Below, one piece after another: positions 34,509 to 42,665 of a stretch of DNA of 64,000 bases (position 1 is its first letter; every line of letters begins with the position of its first letter). This DNA is from Halorarius litoreus. Lineage in GTDB: Archaea; Halobacteriota; Halobacteria; Halobacteriales; Haloarculaceae. The stretch covers positions 101,338 through 165,337 of the forward strand of contig NZ_CP101455.1 in NCBI RefSeq assembly GCF_024362405.1, given 5' to 3'. The notes beneath the pieces are model-generated. The model searched no databases and was not told where the DNA came from. It worked only from the letters and a program-made list of their open reading frames with translations. The position numbers were made by a program, and so were the translations under genes.

Positions 34509-34537
34509 GTTTTTCGCCCCCTGAGGGGTGCGGGGGT
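34509..34537 (+). promoter_or_regulatory. Structured leader element, copy 13
   Basis: GTTTTTCG, then stem ccccc/ggggg (34517-34521/34532-34536) plus a G-T pair, loop TGAGGGGTGC. The T-run is 21 bp past the previous stop codon. Confidence 0.8.
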
Positions 34538-34566
34538 GCTCGAACGAGTAGCTCCCGAACAGACCG

Positions 34567-34968
34567 ATGAGTAGACCTAGCGACACACACTCGATTGAAC
34601 AGACACACCCAGCGAGCGACTGCGACATCGCCTACGTCGGGTATCGGCAGAGCGGGCAGGCTATCGTTGAGAAACGTCCCGGCCAAGAACGGCTCACGCC
34701 AGAGCGGAGTCTCGCGCTGGTGAACCACAGTCCCTCGGGATTTGAATGGGGATATGGTGGGAGTGGTCCAGCGCAACTCGCGCTCGCACTCCTCCTCGAT
34801 TACACGGATGACGAAGCGTTCGCTCTCGACCACTACCAGGCATTCAAAACCGAGGTCGTGAGCCAGCTGGACTGCGCTGGGTCTGGTGAACGCTGGCGAC
34901 TCACGGGACCCGAAATCGACGCAGTCCTTCACGAAACACCCGGCGAGCCGGCCGCACCGTCCATCTGA
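34567..34968 (+). CDS. DUF6166-like protein
   Basis: 133 residues. The core YVGYRQSGQAIVEKRPGQER, SLALVNHSPSGFEWGYGGSG and PAQLALALLLDYTDDEAFAL is a well-defined plasmid-borne family that I associate with DUF6166. Function unknown; the GFEWGYGGSGPAQLA motif is invariant with the paralogue at 36040. It is followed 20 bp later by a small gene without its own leader hairpin, so the two share a unit. Confidence 0.7.
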   Translation: MSRPSDTHSIEQTHPASDCDIAYVGYRQSGQAIVEKRPGQERLTPERSLALVNHSPSGFEWGYGGSGPAQLALALLLDYTDDEAFALDHYQAFKTEVVSQLDCAGSGERWRLTGPEIDAVLHETPGEPAAPSI

Positions 34969-34988
34969 ACTAATCACCGAGAGTAACC

Positions 34989-35267
34989 ATGTCAGAACAC
35001 ACCCCACCATCTCGTGCAGATGACGAATCGGCTGAATCGAATGAACAGACGACACGAACGGAGTATGTCGAACGCAGTGACGTCGGCGTCTCCCTCACCG
35101 TGAAACTCAAACGTGGAACCGGTACCAGGGATCAGGACGAGGTAATCGCGAAAGCGAAAGGCAAGACCCTCGAAGACGCTCGCGAGGACATGGAAATCCT
35201 TCGGGAGTACATCCACGATCTCGCGGAGGACGCCCGCCAGATCCAACCCGAGGAAGAAGACGGGTAA
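34989..35267 (+). CDS. Small DUF7389-like protein
   Basis: 92 residues. A disordered acidic start is followed by VGVSLTVKLKRGTGTRDQDE and a helix (TLEDAREDMEILREYIHDLA). The beta-hairpin plus helix layout fits a small family common on haloarchaeal plasmids (DUF7389, tentative). Second gene of the DUF6166 unit. Confidence 0.6.
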   Translation: MSEHTPPSRADDESAESNEQTTRTEYVERSDVGVSLTVKLKRGTGTRDQDEVIAKAKGKTLEDAREDMEILREYIHDLAEDARQIQPEEEDG

Positions 35268-35278
35268 CGGCGAGGGCT

Positions 35279-35310
35279 GTTTTTTGTCGCCTCAGCAGTA
35301 GTAGAGGCGA
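35279..35310 (+). promoter_or_regulatory. Structured leader element, copy 14
   Basis: GTTTTTTG, then a perfect 7-bp stem tcgcctc/gaggcga (35287-35293/35304-35310), loop AGCAGTAGTA. The stem sequence differs fully from the C-rich copies while pairing is kept; the loop lacks GGGTG. Confidence 0.75.
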
Positions 35311-35316
35311 TCATCA

Positions 35317-35538
35317 GTGAGTGATTCAGATGGTCAAACAACAGACACAAGCGATCTTTCGCCAGAACAACGGCTCGAACCCCCGAATACGCGGCTCATC
35401 AACGCTGGTATCGTGACGATCAACGATATGGAGATGCTGCGAGCCTGCGTCGCCTACGAGAACGCGAATCAGCAACGGGTCCAAATCCTCCGCCGGCTTG
35501 AACAGCGGGCCAGCGAACTCCGCGCACAAGACGATTGA
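35317..35538 (+). CDS. Small helical protein, paralogue of the 45955 gene
   Basis: 73 residues from a GTG that lies 6 bp past the leader stem. The core EPPNTRLINAGIVTINDMEM and the CVAYENANQQRVQILRRLEQ helix recur at 45955-46170 with about half of residues identical. The INDMEMLRACVAYE part resembles a helical pair. Function unknown. Confidence 0.65.
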   Translation: MSDSDGQTTDTSDLSPEQRLEPPNTRLINAGIVTINDMEMLRACVAYENANQQRVQILRRLEQRASELRAQDD

Positions 35539-35554
35539 CCCAACGCCCGGAGGT

Positions 35555-35584
35555 GTCTGTCGGAGCCTCGGTGGGTGGAGGCTC
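35555..35584 (+). promoter_or_regulatory. Structured leader element, copy 15
   Basis: GTCTGTC, then a perfect 7-bp stem gagcctc/gaggctc (35563-35569/35578-35584), loop GGTGGGTG. It shows the choice of start at 35592. Confidence 0.8.
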
Positions 35585-35591
35585 AATCCAG

Positions 35592-35891
35592 ATGAGCGAT
35601 CGACCAGAGATCGAGATTCAACGACAGACCGCATTCGGTGACGATGGTCAACTCGAAGTAACCGAAACAAGCGTCGAGACCTCGCTTGAGGACTTCGGCG
35701 CTGACGTGGATCATCGTGACCGGGATTCGCGTCTTGATCACCCCGAGGCGAGTGAGTTCGGCGTCGACGATCGACCCGAAGTTGAGCAAACATCCGAGGG
35801 AGATCAGTCAACACTCTTCGCTGATACGGACGAGGATCAGCAGACCCTCACTGGCGACGATGCAGCCGCTCGCTGTCTCTTCGAAGAATAG
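35592..35891 (+). CDS. Acidic hypothetical protein
   Basis: 99 residues from the ATG just after leader copy 15; an earlier in-frame start would read through the hairpin. Strongly acidic and probably largely disordered (FGADVDHRDRDSRLDHPEAS), with no cysteine pair. Function unknown. Confidence 0.5.
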   Translation: MSDRPEIEIQRQTAFGDDGQLEVTETSVETSLEDFGADVDHRDRDSRLDHPEASEFGVDDRPEVEQTSEGDQSTLFADTDEDQQTLTGDDAAARCLFEE

Positions 35892-35995
35892 ACTTGCCTC
35901 TATCGATTGATTGTCTGATGAATTGTTGTAGTCTGGACTATAATAGTCTGAATTCTAATTTTGAAGCGACGCTGAGGGCCTAATAGCCGGTTGTA

Positions 35996-36024
35996 GTTTT
36001 TCGACCCCCAGCAGGGGTGCGGGG
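35996..36024 (+). promoter_or_regulatory. Structured leader element, copy 16
   Basis: GTTTTTCGA, then stem cccc/gggg (36006-36009/36021-36024), loop AGCAGGGGTGC; 15 bp before the next ATG. Confidence 0.75.
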
Positions 36025-36039
36025 AATCCGAACGCCCGC

Positions 36040-36735
36040 ATGCAACCGATGGAGACGAATTCGACTACCGATCCACGAGCAGTCGTACAGGATGCGAGTG
36101 AGCGATGGCAGGCGAGTGCAGACTGCGTTGAGTACGTCGGAATGCGTGTCGACGGAACGCCAGTGGTCCTGAACCTCACCGCACACGAACGCCTCTCCCC
36201 AAATCGAAGTCTCGGTCTCGTGCGGCATAGCCCGACGGGATTCGACTGGGGCTATACGGGAAGCGGACCGGCACAGCTCGCCTGTGCGCTCCTCCTCGAT
36301 TACACCGACAACGAAACTGTCGCCCAGCAACACTACATCCAGTTCCGCGATGACGTGGTGAGCCAACTGGAGTGCAGTGGACCAGCCAATTGCTGGCATC
36401 TCACCGGGGATGATATCGAGGCGGCACTCACTGAATTCGAAGAGGACCGAGCACTCACGCCAGATGGTGGGACGCCGTCATCGTCACTACCGGCGAATTG
36501 GAATGCGGTGAGCCGGACAGATCGGACAGTCTTTCAACGCCGGGATATCGACCACTACGTCGTCCTCGCCGAAGGGAGCGAGGAGTGGTTAATCATACTC
36601 TGCGCGCAGGGTGACCGAGCGTATCCCGCCCCGCTTGACCATCGAACACTTCCGGTCGAGAACGACCCTGCCTCAACCGTTCAGGAACTCGTCACTGAGA
36701 GTAACGACCTCGTCGAGCCAGAGGAGGACACCTGA
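36040..36735 (+). CDS. DUF6166-like protein with extra C-terminal domain
   Basis: 231 residues; ATG 36049 is an alternative start. Residues about 25-130 are a paralogue of the 34567 product, including SLGLVRHSPTGFDWGYTGSG and PAQLACALLLDYTDNE. A second part (about 150-231) adds a beta-rich domain (RTVFQRRDIDHYVVLAEGSE, EWLIILCAQGDRAYPAPL). The stop overlaps the next ATG (TGATG), so translation is coupled to a short downstream gene. Confidence 0.7.
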   Translation: MQPMETNSTTDPRAVVQDASERWQASADCVEYVGMRVDGTPVVLNLTAHERLSPNRSLGLVRHSPTGFDWGYTGSGPAQLACALLLDYTDNETVAQQHYIQFRDDVVSQLECSGPANCWHLTGDDIEAALTEFEEDRALTPDGGTPSSSLPANWNAVSRTDRTVFQRRDIDHYVVLAEGSEEWLIILCAQGDRAYPAPLDHRTLPVENDPASTVQELVTESNDLVEPEEDT

Positions 36736-36890
36736 TGGAGAAATTCCGACTTTCGCGGGCAACGTACCAGCTCATTGAACGCGCCGTCACGGTGCTGGAG
36801 TGCATCGGCCGAGAACTCGAGCGATACAACGACCGGCATGAGCGAACAGCTGGGAAAGACACAGACGAGACAAATCCCGGCGAATCATGA
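36735..36890 (+). CDS. 51-residue helical protein
   Basis: Uninterrupted frame from ATG 36735 (MEKFRLSRATYQLIERAVTV, then LECIGRELERYNDRHE) to TGA 36890. It overlaps the gene before by 1 base and the gene after by 4 bases (ATGA), a coupled chain that supports it being real despite its size. It is probably a single amphipathic helix with a charged tail. Confidence 0.65.
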   Translation: MEKFRLSRATYQLIERAVTVLECIGRELERYNDRHERTAGKDTDETNPGES

Positions 36891-37423
36891 CTGGCGAAGC
36901 GACGCTTGACGACTTCGAGACCGAGAATTCGGCCGGGGAGTCCCGGTCGCTCACGCTGGAAGAGCGACTCCTCACCCCCATTTCCCCGTCCATCGGTCTG
37001 CGGGTGATTGCCGGGCGCGGCGATCCGCTCTATCTCCAAAATCGGGGAACAGAACGGTATCTCTTCCGCGACGATCACGACCGGTGGTTCATCCTTCAAC
37101 CCTCGGCGAAGGACTCAGAAGAGGCGTTCGTCCGCTGGGTGTATCTCCCGGCGGACAAGCCCGACCGGCTGGCGCAATCGGCGCTTCGTCGACGGACAGT
37201 GATCGGCTATGACTACGTTCAGCGGTCGCCCGCACCAGATCCAGTCAGGTCGACGGTGACGGCAATGTTCGTCACGGAACGCTGGCCCGAGACCGCCTAC
37301 GAATGTGGGTCGTGTGAGGCGCTGTTCGACACGGCACGAGAGCACGCCCTCCATTGCTGGGACACACATCCGTGGGTACCGAATCCGGAGCAGGTGCGCC
37401 GACGGCGTCAGCCTGACGAGTGA
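36887..37423 (+). CDS. Protein with C-terminal C2H2-like zinc finger
   Basis: 178 residues. An N-terminal domain with LRVIAGRGDPLYLQNRG and HDRWFILQPSAKDSEEA looks beta-rich. The end holds a C2H2-type finger (CGSCEALFDTAREHALHCWDTH), followed by a basic tail (RRRRQPDE). Third gene of the 36040 unit. DNA or RNA binding is plausible. Confidence 0.6.
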   Translation: MTGEATLDDFETENSAGESRSLTLEERLLTPISPSIGLRVIAGRGDPLYLQNRGTERYLFRDDHDRWFILQPSAKDSEEAFVRWVYLPADKPDRLAQSALRRRTVIGYDYVQRSPAPDPVRSTVTAMFVTERWPETAYECGSCEALFDTAREHALHCWDTHPWVPNPEQVRRRRQPDE

Positions 37424-37463
37424 GTTCGGGAGTCGAAGCCAGGTATCGGGACCGTTTAGCTGG

Positions 37464-37504
37464 TTAACCAACAAGGCTGGATTTCTGGGTAGGATGTTGG
37501 TTAG
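37464..37504. repeat. Dispersed inverted repeat, copy 4 of 7
   Basis: Arms TTAACCAACA (37464-37473) and TGTTGGTTAG (37495-37504, last base mismatched), 21-bp spacer; leader copy 17 follows after 5 bp. Confidence 0.8.
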
Positions 37505-37509
37505 GGGTT

Positions 37510-37542
37510 GTTTTTTGCGCCCGTGAGAGGGGCGCAGGGCGC
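37510..37542 (+). promoter_or_regulatory. Structured leader element, copy 17
   Basis: GTTTTTT, then stem gcgccc/gggcgc (37517-37522/37537-37542), loop GTGAGAGGGGCGCA. The next ATG is 50 bp downstream. Confidence 0.75.
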
Positions 37543-37592
37543 GTGATGAGAGCGCCGTCGCGGGTGACGAATTCGATTTCGAGGTGACTGCA

Positions 37593-38753
37593 ATGAAAGA
37601 CCCAGAATCCAGAACCGTGTTTGCTGGCGTCGACGGACGAACCGATACAGAACTACCTGACTGGTACCGCCGGAAGAATACGGTCGACGAACCGAAGTCC
37701 TTCGCCGAGACGATTCGTGACCTTCCGCAGGCCGTCGAGACGACAGTCGCATACCGGAATCCCTACTCCGACGAGTGGGTCGAAACGGATCGCTTCAACG
37801 CCCTGGTCGAGCCGACGAGAGCGCGCGACCACGCGACAGACGATGAGCCCGACGCAGACCCACTATTTCACGTTCCCACGGACAGTTACGCGATTATCAA
37901 TCCGGTCGACGTGTACAGGCCCTTGGAGGAGGTCCTTCGCGAGGAGACCATCGATGGGACGCCGCTGGGCGAGGTGATGTTCGGCGAGATCCGGCGCTAC
38001 CGGGGCGGCGGCGAAGTCCATATGGACATCATGTTCGATGGCCTCGAGGTGCGCCTCCCCGGCCGGTCGGATCCGATCACAATGGGCGTCACGTCGGGCT
38101 ACGACTTCTTCGGCGAGCACGCCGTCTACGTGGAGGGCTTCGCTCAGGACGGCTACTGTTCGAACACGATGCGCTCGCTCACCGACAAGGAGGTCATCAA
38201 GCACGTCGGCGACGTACGGAACTTCCGAACCTGGTGGGAGGAGATCCTTGCACAGGTCGAACTCGTCGCCGACGACCTCTTCGAATTCATCCGTGACGCC
38301 CAGGACATCGACCTCGACTTCTCCGAGCTCCCGTTCACCGTCACCGAGTTTTACAGCCTGCTAGGATTCCCGGACTATCTCGCAGAGCGTGCTGCCGAAG
38401 ATGCCGAGGCGAACGCAGCGTCGCCGTTCGAGATCGATATGTGGACACTGCACTCCGGCGCGACATACGCGCTCACCCACTTCTTCCAAGGCAAAGAGGG
38501 TGCGTCGCTGGACGGCTACGTTCGCACGGCCAACGACATCCTGTTCAACCCGGAGGGCACCATCGAGCGCGTCAAACGAGCCTACGAGGAGCAGTTGGAA
38601 GCGGATGGCGATGATGGGTCGCAGGCGTCGCTTGCCGGTGAGCGGGCGCTCGCGTGCATCGAGCGCGTCAACGATGATCTGCAGGAGAAGGTCGACCAGT
38701 TCGAGGAGCGTGAGGATGCGCTCCGTGAGCGGTTCCAAGATGCGATGAGCTGA
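37593..38753 (+). CDS. DUF932-like plasmid protein
   Basis: 386 residues from MKDPESRTVFAG. The arrangement resembles the DUF932 family of phage and plasmid proteins: YAIINPVDVYRPLEEVLREE near 100-120, then GEVHMDIMFDGLEVRLPG, and a helical second half with a coiled-coil end (LQEKVDQFEEREDALRERF). DUF932 proteins often neighbour antirestriction genes such as ArdC, which is present at 47.8 kb. Role unknown. It carries both upstream elements (inverted repeat and leader). Confidence 0.65.
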   Translation: MKDPESRTVFAGVDGRTDTELPDWYRRKNTVDEPKSFAETIRDLPQAVETTVAYRNPYSDEWVETDRFNALVEPTRARDHATDDEPDADPLFHVPTDSYAIINPVDVYRPLEEVLREETIDGTPLGEVMFGEIRRYRGGGEVHMDIMFDGLEVRLPGRSDPITMGVTSGYDFFGEHAVYVEGFAQDGYCSNTMRSLTDKEVIKHVGDVRNFRTWWEEILAQVELVADDLFEFIRDAQDIDLDFSELPFTVTEFYSLLGFPDYLAERAAEDAEANAASPFEIDMWTLHSGATYALTHFFQGKEGASLDGYVRTANDILFNPEGTIERVKRAYEEQLEADGDDGSQASLAGERALACIERVNDDLQEKVDQFEEREDALRERFQDAMS

Positions 38754-38795
38754 TTGTCGGAGTGGCGTTCACTGAAACGATCCTCAAATAGTAGT

Positions 38796-39350
38796 TTATG
38801 TGAGAGGTTCCGGTTCCTCGTTATATTCGACTACTAATTCGACATCCTCAGGACCGAGTTCATCACGTTCCGCTTCCAGCGTATCAAGAGCGTCTTTGAC
38901 CGGGAAGAAATCCGGCTTCTCAAGTGCATCTTCTGTCGCCCAGGCGTATCGAATCGTTTGCTCGGAATCGATAAGGAACACGGCACGCTGCGGGACGCGC
39001 TCGTGGTTCTCCCATTCGTCATAACAGACATCATACAACTCGGCAACCCGCCCGGAGCTATCACTAAGTAACGGGAAATTGAGGCCGTATTCCTCGGCGA
39101 ATGCTCGGTGGGCGTAGACGCTGTCACCAGAAATTGCCCAGACATCGAGCGCCGGCGTCAGCTGAAACCACTCTGCATCGCGAATCGCACACAGTTCGTT
39201 TGTACAAACAGGACTGAAATCAAACGGGTAAAATACCAGCAACGCAGCCCGATCATTGGCTGTTGTCTCATCCAAGCTGTACTCGGTTTGTTCTCCGTCA
39301 CGGAGACCTGGAAGAGTAAATGACGGTGCAGACGCTCCCTCGTTTATCAT
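38796..39350 (-). CDS. Peroxiredoxin (AhpC/TSA family)
   Basis: 184 residues from MINEGASAPSFTL. The thioredoxin-fold active site is YPFDFSPVCTNELC, with the peroxidatic cysteine at C49 and a second cysteine at C54, as in atypical 2-Cys or BCP-like enzymes. It reduces hydrogen peroxide and organic peroxides in the cytoplasm. It sits beside a metal-resistance cluster, where detoxification of metal-driven oxidants makes sense. A longer start is possible but the extra residues are basic and not conserved in type. Confidence 0.85.
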   Translation of the reverse strand: MINEGASAPSFTLPGLRDGEQTEYSLDETTANDRAALLVFYPFDFSPVCTNELCAIRDAEWFQLTPALDVWAISGDSVYAHRAFAEEYGLNFPLLSDSSGRVAELYDVCYDEWENHERVPQRAVFLIDSEQTIRYAWATEDALEKPDFFPVKDALDTLEAERDELGPEDVELVVEYNEEPEPLT

Positions 39351-39451
39351 GCGCCACAGTAGCACACGAAGAAAGGATAGTCTTTGGGTTAACACCCCCA
39401 CCTGAATGGAGGAGCTTCAGATGTGGGATGTAATTCACTGGAGTCCGTACG

Positions 39452-39796
39452 TCAGGAGTTCGCCGTCGCCCACTCAAGAAGCGGTTCTAATCTCGAACGA
39501 ATCTCATCCCCCTCGTCAGTTAGCGCGTATTCGACGCGTGGCGGAATTTCGTTGTACTGCATCCGTGAGACGAGTCCTGCCTCCTCGAACTCGTCGAGGC
39601 GTTTCGAGATCGTCGACGTGCTCGCAGTCGGAAGATGATCTTCGATTTCCGCGAATCGCAGTGAGTCGTGTGCGCCGATGATGCTGACGAGTTGCATCGC
39701 GTATTTCCGGCTCAACGTGTCGATAACTCCTGTGAGCGGGCAGTAGCACGTCCCCTCGACATCGCACGCTGGCGCCGGTGAAGTAGTATCTGCCAT
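39452..39796 (-). CDS. HxlR-family regulator with a Cys-rich start
   Basis: 114 residues. A winged HTH of the HxlR family (CPLTGVIDTLSRKYAMQLVS, AEIEDHLPTASTSTISKRLD, VEYALTDEGDEI). The first 20 residues hold C11, C17 and C19 (ACDVEGTCYC), well placed to bind mercury or sense oxidants. It is divergent from mercuric reductase with a 78-bp gap that holds an inverted repeat over the merA TATA box, so it is the probable regulator of merA. No MerR gene is present. Confidence 0.85.
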   Translation of the reverse strand: MADTTSPAPACDVEGTCYCPLTGVIDTLSRKYAMQLVSIIGAHDSLRFAEIEDHLPTASTSTISKRLDEFEEAGLVSRMQYNEIPPRVEYALTDEGDEIRSRLEPLLEWATANS

Positions 39797-39816
39797 AGCT
39801 TCGTAGCCTCCAACCT

Positions 39817-39849
39817 ACTCCATCGCTTCGGACTCTGGAGTATAAGAAC
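39817..39849 (+). promoter_or_regulatory. merA promoter with operator-like inverted repeat
   Basis: TACTCCA (39817-39823) and TGGAGTA (39837-39843) flank 13 bp, and the right arm runs into TATAAGAA (39842-39849), 26 bp before the merA ATG. This fits a leaderless promoter blocked by the divergent HxlR protein. Confidence 0.6.
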
Positions 39850-39874
39850 TTCCCGTTGTAAAGCATCAATATAG

Positions 39875-41329
39875 ATGACTCACACCTCCGACTATGATCT
39901 CGTGATTCTCGGTGGGGGCGCCGCAGCTTTCGCCGCGATCACTGAAGCGAGCCGACGGGACCTCTCGACGGCGATGGTGAACACCGGCCTGCCCATCGGC
40001 GGGACGTGCGTGAACGTCGGCTGTGTCCCGAGTAAGCATCTGCTCGCCGTCGCCGAGAGCGGCGCTGCAGCGTCGGAGAACCCCTTCGACGCCGTCACAT
40101 ATCCCGAAGAGCCGACTGTCGACTGGGTCGACGCCCTCGACGGCACCAACGAACTCGTCGAGCGGTTCCGGCAGGAGAACTACGTCGACGTCGCCGAGCA
40201 CTTCGAGACCGACATCTACGAGGGCTACGGCCAGCTGGTGGACGACACGACCATTGAGGTTGTCGACGGCGCCGACGAGGGCGCGCACATTACTGGGAAG
40301 AAGGCGCTCGTCGCGACTGGAAGTTCACCGTGGGCACCGCCCATCGACGGCCTCAACGGCGTCGACTACTACACGAGCGAGACCATCCTCGAGGAGCGCG
40401 ACCTCCCCGAGAGCATCGTGATGCTCGGCGGCGGGTACATCGCGCTCGAATGGGGCCAGATCCTCCACCGCGTCGGCGTCGACGTAACCATCCTCCAGCG
40501 CTCCGACCGCGTCCTCTCGAGTATGGAGGGGCAACTCGGCCGCGAGATGCAGCGTGCATTCGAGGAGGAGGGCATCGAAGTGATCACCGGCAACGACTTC
40601 CGCCGCGTCCGCACGCTAGCAGCCGATGGCGGCGCCGAAGCGATCCAGTCAGGCATCGCCGTCGAAACGACCGTCGACGGAGCCGAGCGAACGGTCACCG
40701 GCGACGCGCTGTTCGTTGCGACCGGTGTCCAGTCGAATAGCGAGGGCATCGGCCTCGAAACGGTGGGGGTCGAAACGAACCCCGATAGAACGATTCGTGT
40801 CGACGAACACTTCCAGACGACGAATCCCGACATCTACGCAGCGGGCGACGTGATCGGCGAGCCCGAACTGGAGACGGTCGCCGCCAAGGAGGGCAATCAC
40901 GCCGTCAAGAACGCCTTCGGGGACGAGGGCGTCAGCATCGACTACGATGCAGTCCCCGCAGTCGTGTTCACCAGCCCGGAAGTCGCAGCCGTCGGGACGA
41001 CAGAACGCGAGTATATGGACGAGCACGGCACCTGTTCCTGTCGGACTGTCCAGATGGAGGATGTGCCGCGGGCAAAAGCCGTCAAGAATACGGATGGGCT
41101 CGTCCAGGTCGTCAAACACCACGAGACCGACGAGATCGTCGGCGTCCACATGGTCGGCCCCCGTGCCGCCGACATGATCATGGAAGCGACGCTAGCGGTG
41201 AAGTTCGGCCTCACTGTCGACGACATCATCGACACCGTCCACCCGTTCCCGACGTTCAGCGAGGCGTTCAAACACGCCTGCCAGGCGTTCCGACGGGACA
41301 CGTCGACGATGAGCTGCTGTATCGAATAA
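39875..41329 (+). CDS. merA: Mercuric reductase
   Basis: 484 residues. FAD-binding GGGAAAF at the N-terminus, redox pair GGTCVNVGCVPSK (C45, C50), NAD(P)H motif GGGYIALEWGQ, FAD motif IYAAGDV, and the C-terminal vicinal pair SCCIE (C481-C482) that hands Hg(II) to the active site. This pair separates it from lipoamide dehydrogenases. There is no N-terminal HMA domain. It reduces Hg(II) to volatile Hg(0) with NADPH. No merT or merP is near; uptake must use another route. The end is 3 bp from the convergent NikR-like gene. Confidence 0.93.
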   Translation: MTHTSDYDLVILGGGAAAFAAITEASRRDLSTAMVNTGLPIGGTCVNVGCVPSKHLLAVAESGAAASENPFDAVTYPEEPTVDWVDALDGTNELVERFRQENYVDVAEHFETDIYEGYGQLVDDTTIEVVDGADEGAHITGKKALVATGSSPWAPPIDGLNGVDYYTSETILEERDLPESIVMLGGGYIALEWGQILHRVGVDVTILQRSDRVLSSMEGQLGREMQRAFEEEGIEVITGNDFRRVRTLAADGGAEAIQSGIAVETTVDGAERTVTGDALFVATGVQSNSEGIGLETVGVETNPDRTIRVDEHFQTTNPDIYAAGDVIGEPELETVAAKEGNHAVKNAFGDEGVSIDYDAVPAVVFTSPEVAAVGTTEREYMDEHGTCSCRTVQMEDVPRAKAVKNTDGLVQVVKHHETDEIVGVHMVGPRAADMIMEATLAVKFGLTVDDIIDTVHPFPTFSEAFKHACQAFRRDTSTMSCCIE

Positions 41330-41332
41330 ATC

Positions 41333-41740
41333 TCACTCCGGGTCGGCCGGCGCAGTACTGCGGAGGAGCATCGTCTTCACGCGACCGACACCATCGAAAT
41401 CACGGAGCCGATACACGAGTTCCCGCACCCGCGCCGCATCGCCATGACAGAAGACGGTCTCTAAACACCACTCGCCCTGGTGGGTATGGCTCATCGTCTC
41501 GATGACGTCCTGAAACTGGTGCTGGGCAGCATGGAGGTCGTGAATCACCTCGTAGTGCTGGTAATCGAACGCCAGTACAGCGACGACCTCACCCGAAACC
41601 TCTTCGAGTTGTGAGTGCCCCTCGATGTATTCCTGCATCGCTTCACGAATCGCCCGCGAGCGGGAGTCCAACCCCTCAGCCTGCCACGTCTCATCGAACT
41701 CCTCGAGAATGTCCTCAGACACGTTCAAGCTCGTGCGCAT
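41333..41740 (-). CDS. NikR-like nickel-responsive regulator
   Basis: 135 residues from MRTSLNVSEDIL. An N-terminal ribbon-helix-helix and a C-terminal ACT-like metal domain. Candidate nickel ligands match the NikR layout: H74 (QHQFQD), H85 and H87 (SHTHQ) and C92 (WCLE). It is divergent from the NicO-type transporter, 103 bp away, which it likely represses or activates in response to nickel. Confidence 0.85.
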   Translation of the reverse strand: MRTSLNVSEDILEEFDETWQAEGLDSRSRAIREAMQEYIEGHSQLEEVSGEVVAVLAFDYQHYEVIHDLHAAQHQFQDVIETMSHTHQGEWCLETVFCHGDAARVRELVYRLRDFDGVGRVKTMLLRSTAPADPE

Positions 41741-41843
41741 ACTCCCCAATTGATCCCCTACTGTCTTGACACCTCGATTATTACGGAACTCCCGTTTCAG
41801 TCTTAACAACCGCTATACGGCGCAGGGATAGAGAGATAGATGA

Positions 41844-42665
41844 ATGCTCCACGGCGAGGCGTTACCAGTATTGGTCGGCGCGATTGCGCTCGGATTTGTG
41901 CACGGCATCGAGCCCGGACACGGATGGCCGGTCGCCGCGAGCTATGCGCTCGATCAATCGAACAAGTGGCTCTACGGCCTCGCCGCCAGCTCGCTGATCG
42001 GCATCGGCCACCTCATTAGCAGTCTGGCGATGGTCGGCGTGTTCTTCTACGCGAAATCCTACTTTCAGCTGACCCAAGTGAACGAGCCGATCTCGATTCT
42101 TGGCGGCATCTCCATCGGCGGCCCAGTGAGTATCGTCGCAGGCGTCTTACTCATCGGACTCGGGATTCGAGAGTACACACACGGCCATTCCCACCAGCAC
42201 AAACACGACCACGGACACCATCACGATGAGCATACTGAAGAGCAGTCGGGCCACCACGACCACGCCACATCACCCACGCACGAGCACTCCTCGGAGGGAC
42301 TCATTGCACGAGTGAAATCTCGACTCGGAAGAATCGGAAGGCATACCCACGAACATGGGACTGAGCCAGCTACTGACGCCGACCGCGGGCTACTCGGAAT
42401 CGCCTGGTTCGCATTCGTCCTCGGGTTCGCTCACGAGGAGGAATTCGAGATTATCGGGCTCTGTGCCGGTTCGACGTACTGTCTGGAACTAATGACCGCG
42501 TATGCGCTGACGGTTATTGTCGGTATCGTCGGGTTGACAATGTTCCTCATCGCCGGCTACCAGGAGTACGAGGAAACAGTCAAGAAATACACGCCCTATC
42601 TGCCGCTGTTCTCAGCGACCGTCCTCATCGTCATGGGACTCGGCTTCATCGCCGGCGTCTTCTGA
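41844..42665 (+). CDS. NicO-type nickel/cobalt transporter
   Basis: 273 residues with about six membrane spans. The first holds HGIEPGHGW (H20...H26), the histidine motif of the NicO/RcnA branch. A cytoplasmic loop near 115-150 is extraordinarily rich in histidine (HGHSHQHKHDHGHHHDEH), a metal-collecting segment. The second half has FAHEEEFEI. Whether it exports (like RcnA) or imports nickel or cobalt cannot be read from sequence; the surrounding resistance genes favour export. Its last 54 bp overlap the convergent ArsR-type gene. Confidence 0.85.
   Translation: MLHGEALPVLVGAIALGFVHGIEPGHGWPVAASYALDQSNKWLYGLAASSLIGIGHLISSLAMVGVFFYAKSYFQLTQVNEPISILGGISIGGPVSIVAGVLLIGLGIREYTHGHSHQHKHDHGHHHDEHTEEQSGHHDHATSPTHEHSSEGLIARVKSRLGRIGRHTHEHGTEPATDADRGLLGIAWFAFVLGFAHEEEFEIIGLCAGSTYCLELMTAYALTVIVGIVGLTMFLIAGYQEYEETVKKYTPYLPLFSATVLIVMGLGFIAGVF

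Noticed and set aside
39875..41329. Dihydrolipoamide dehydrogenase
   Set aside because: The C-terminal SCC pair and metal-resistance context favour mercuric reductase.
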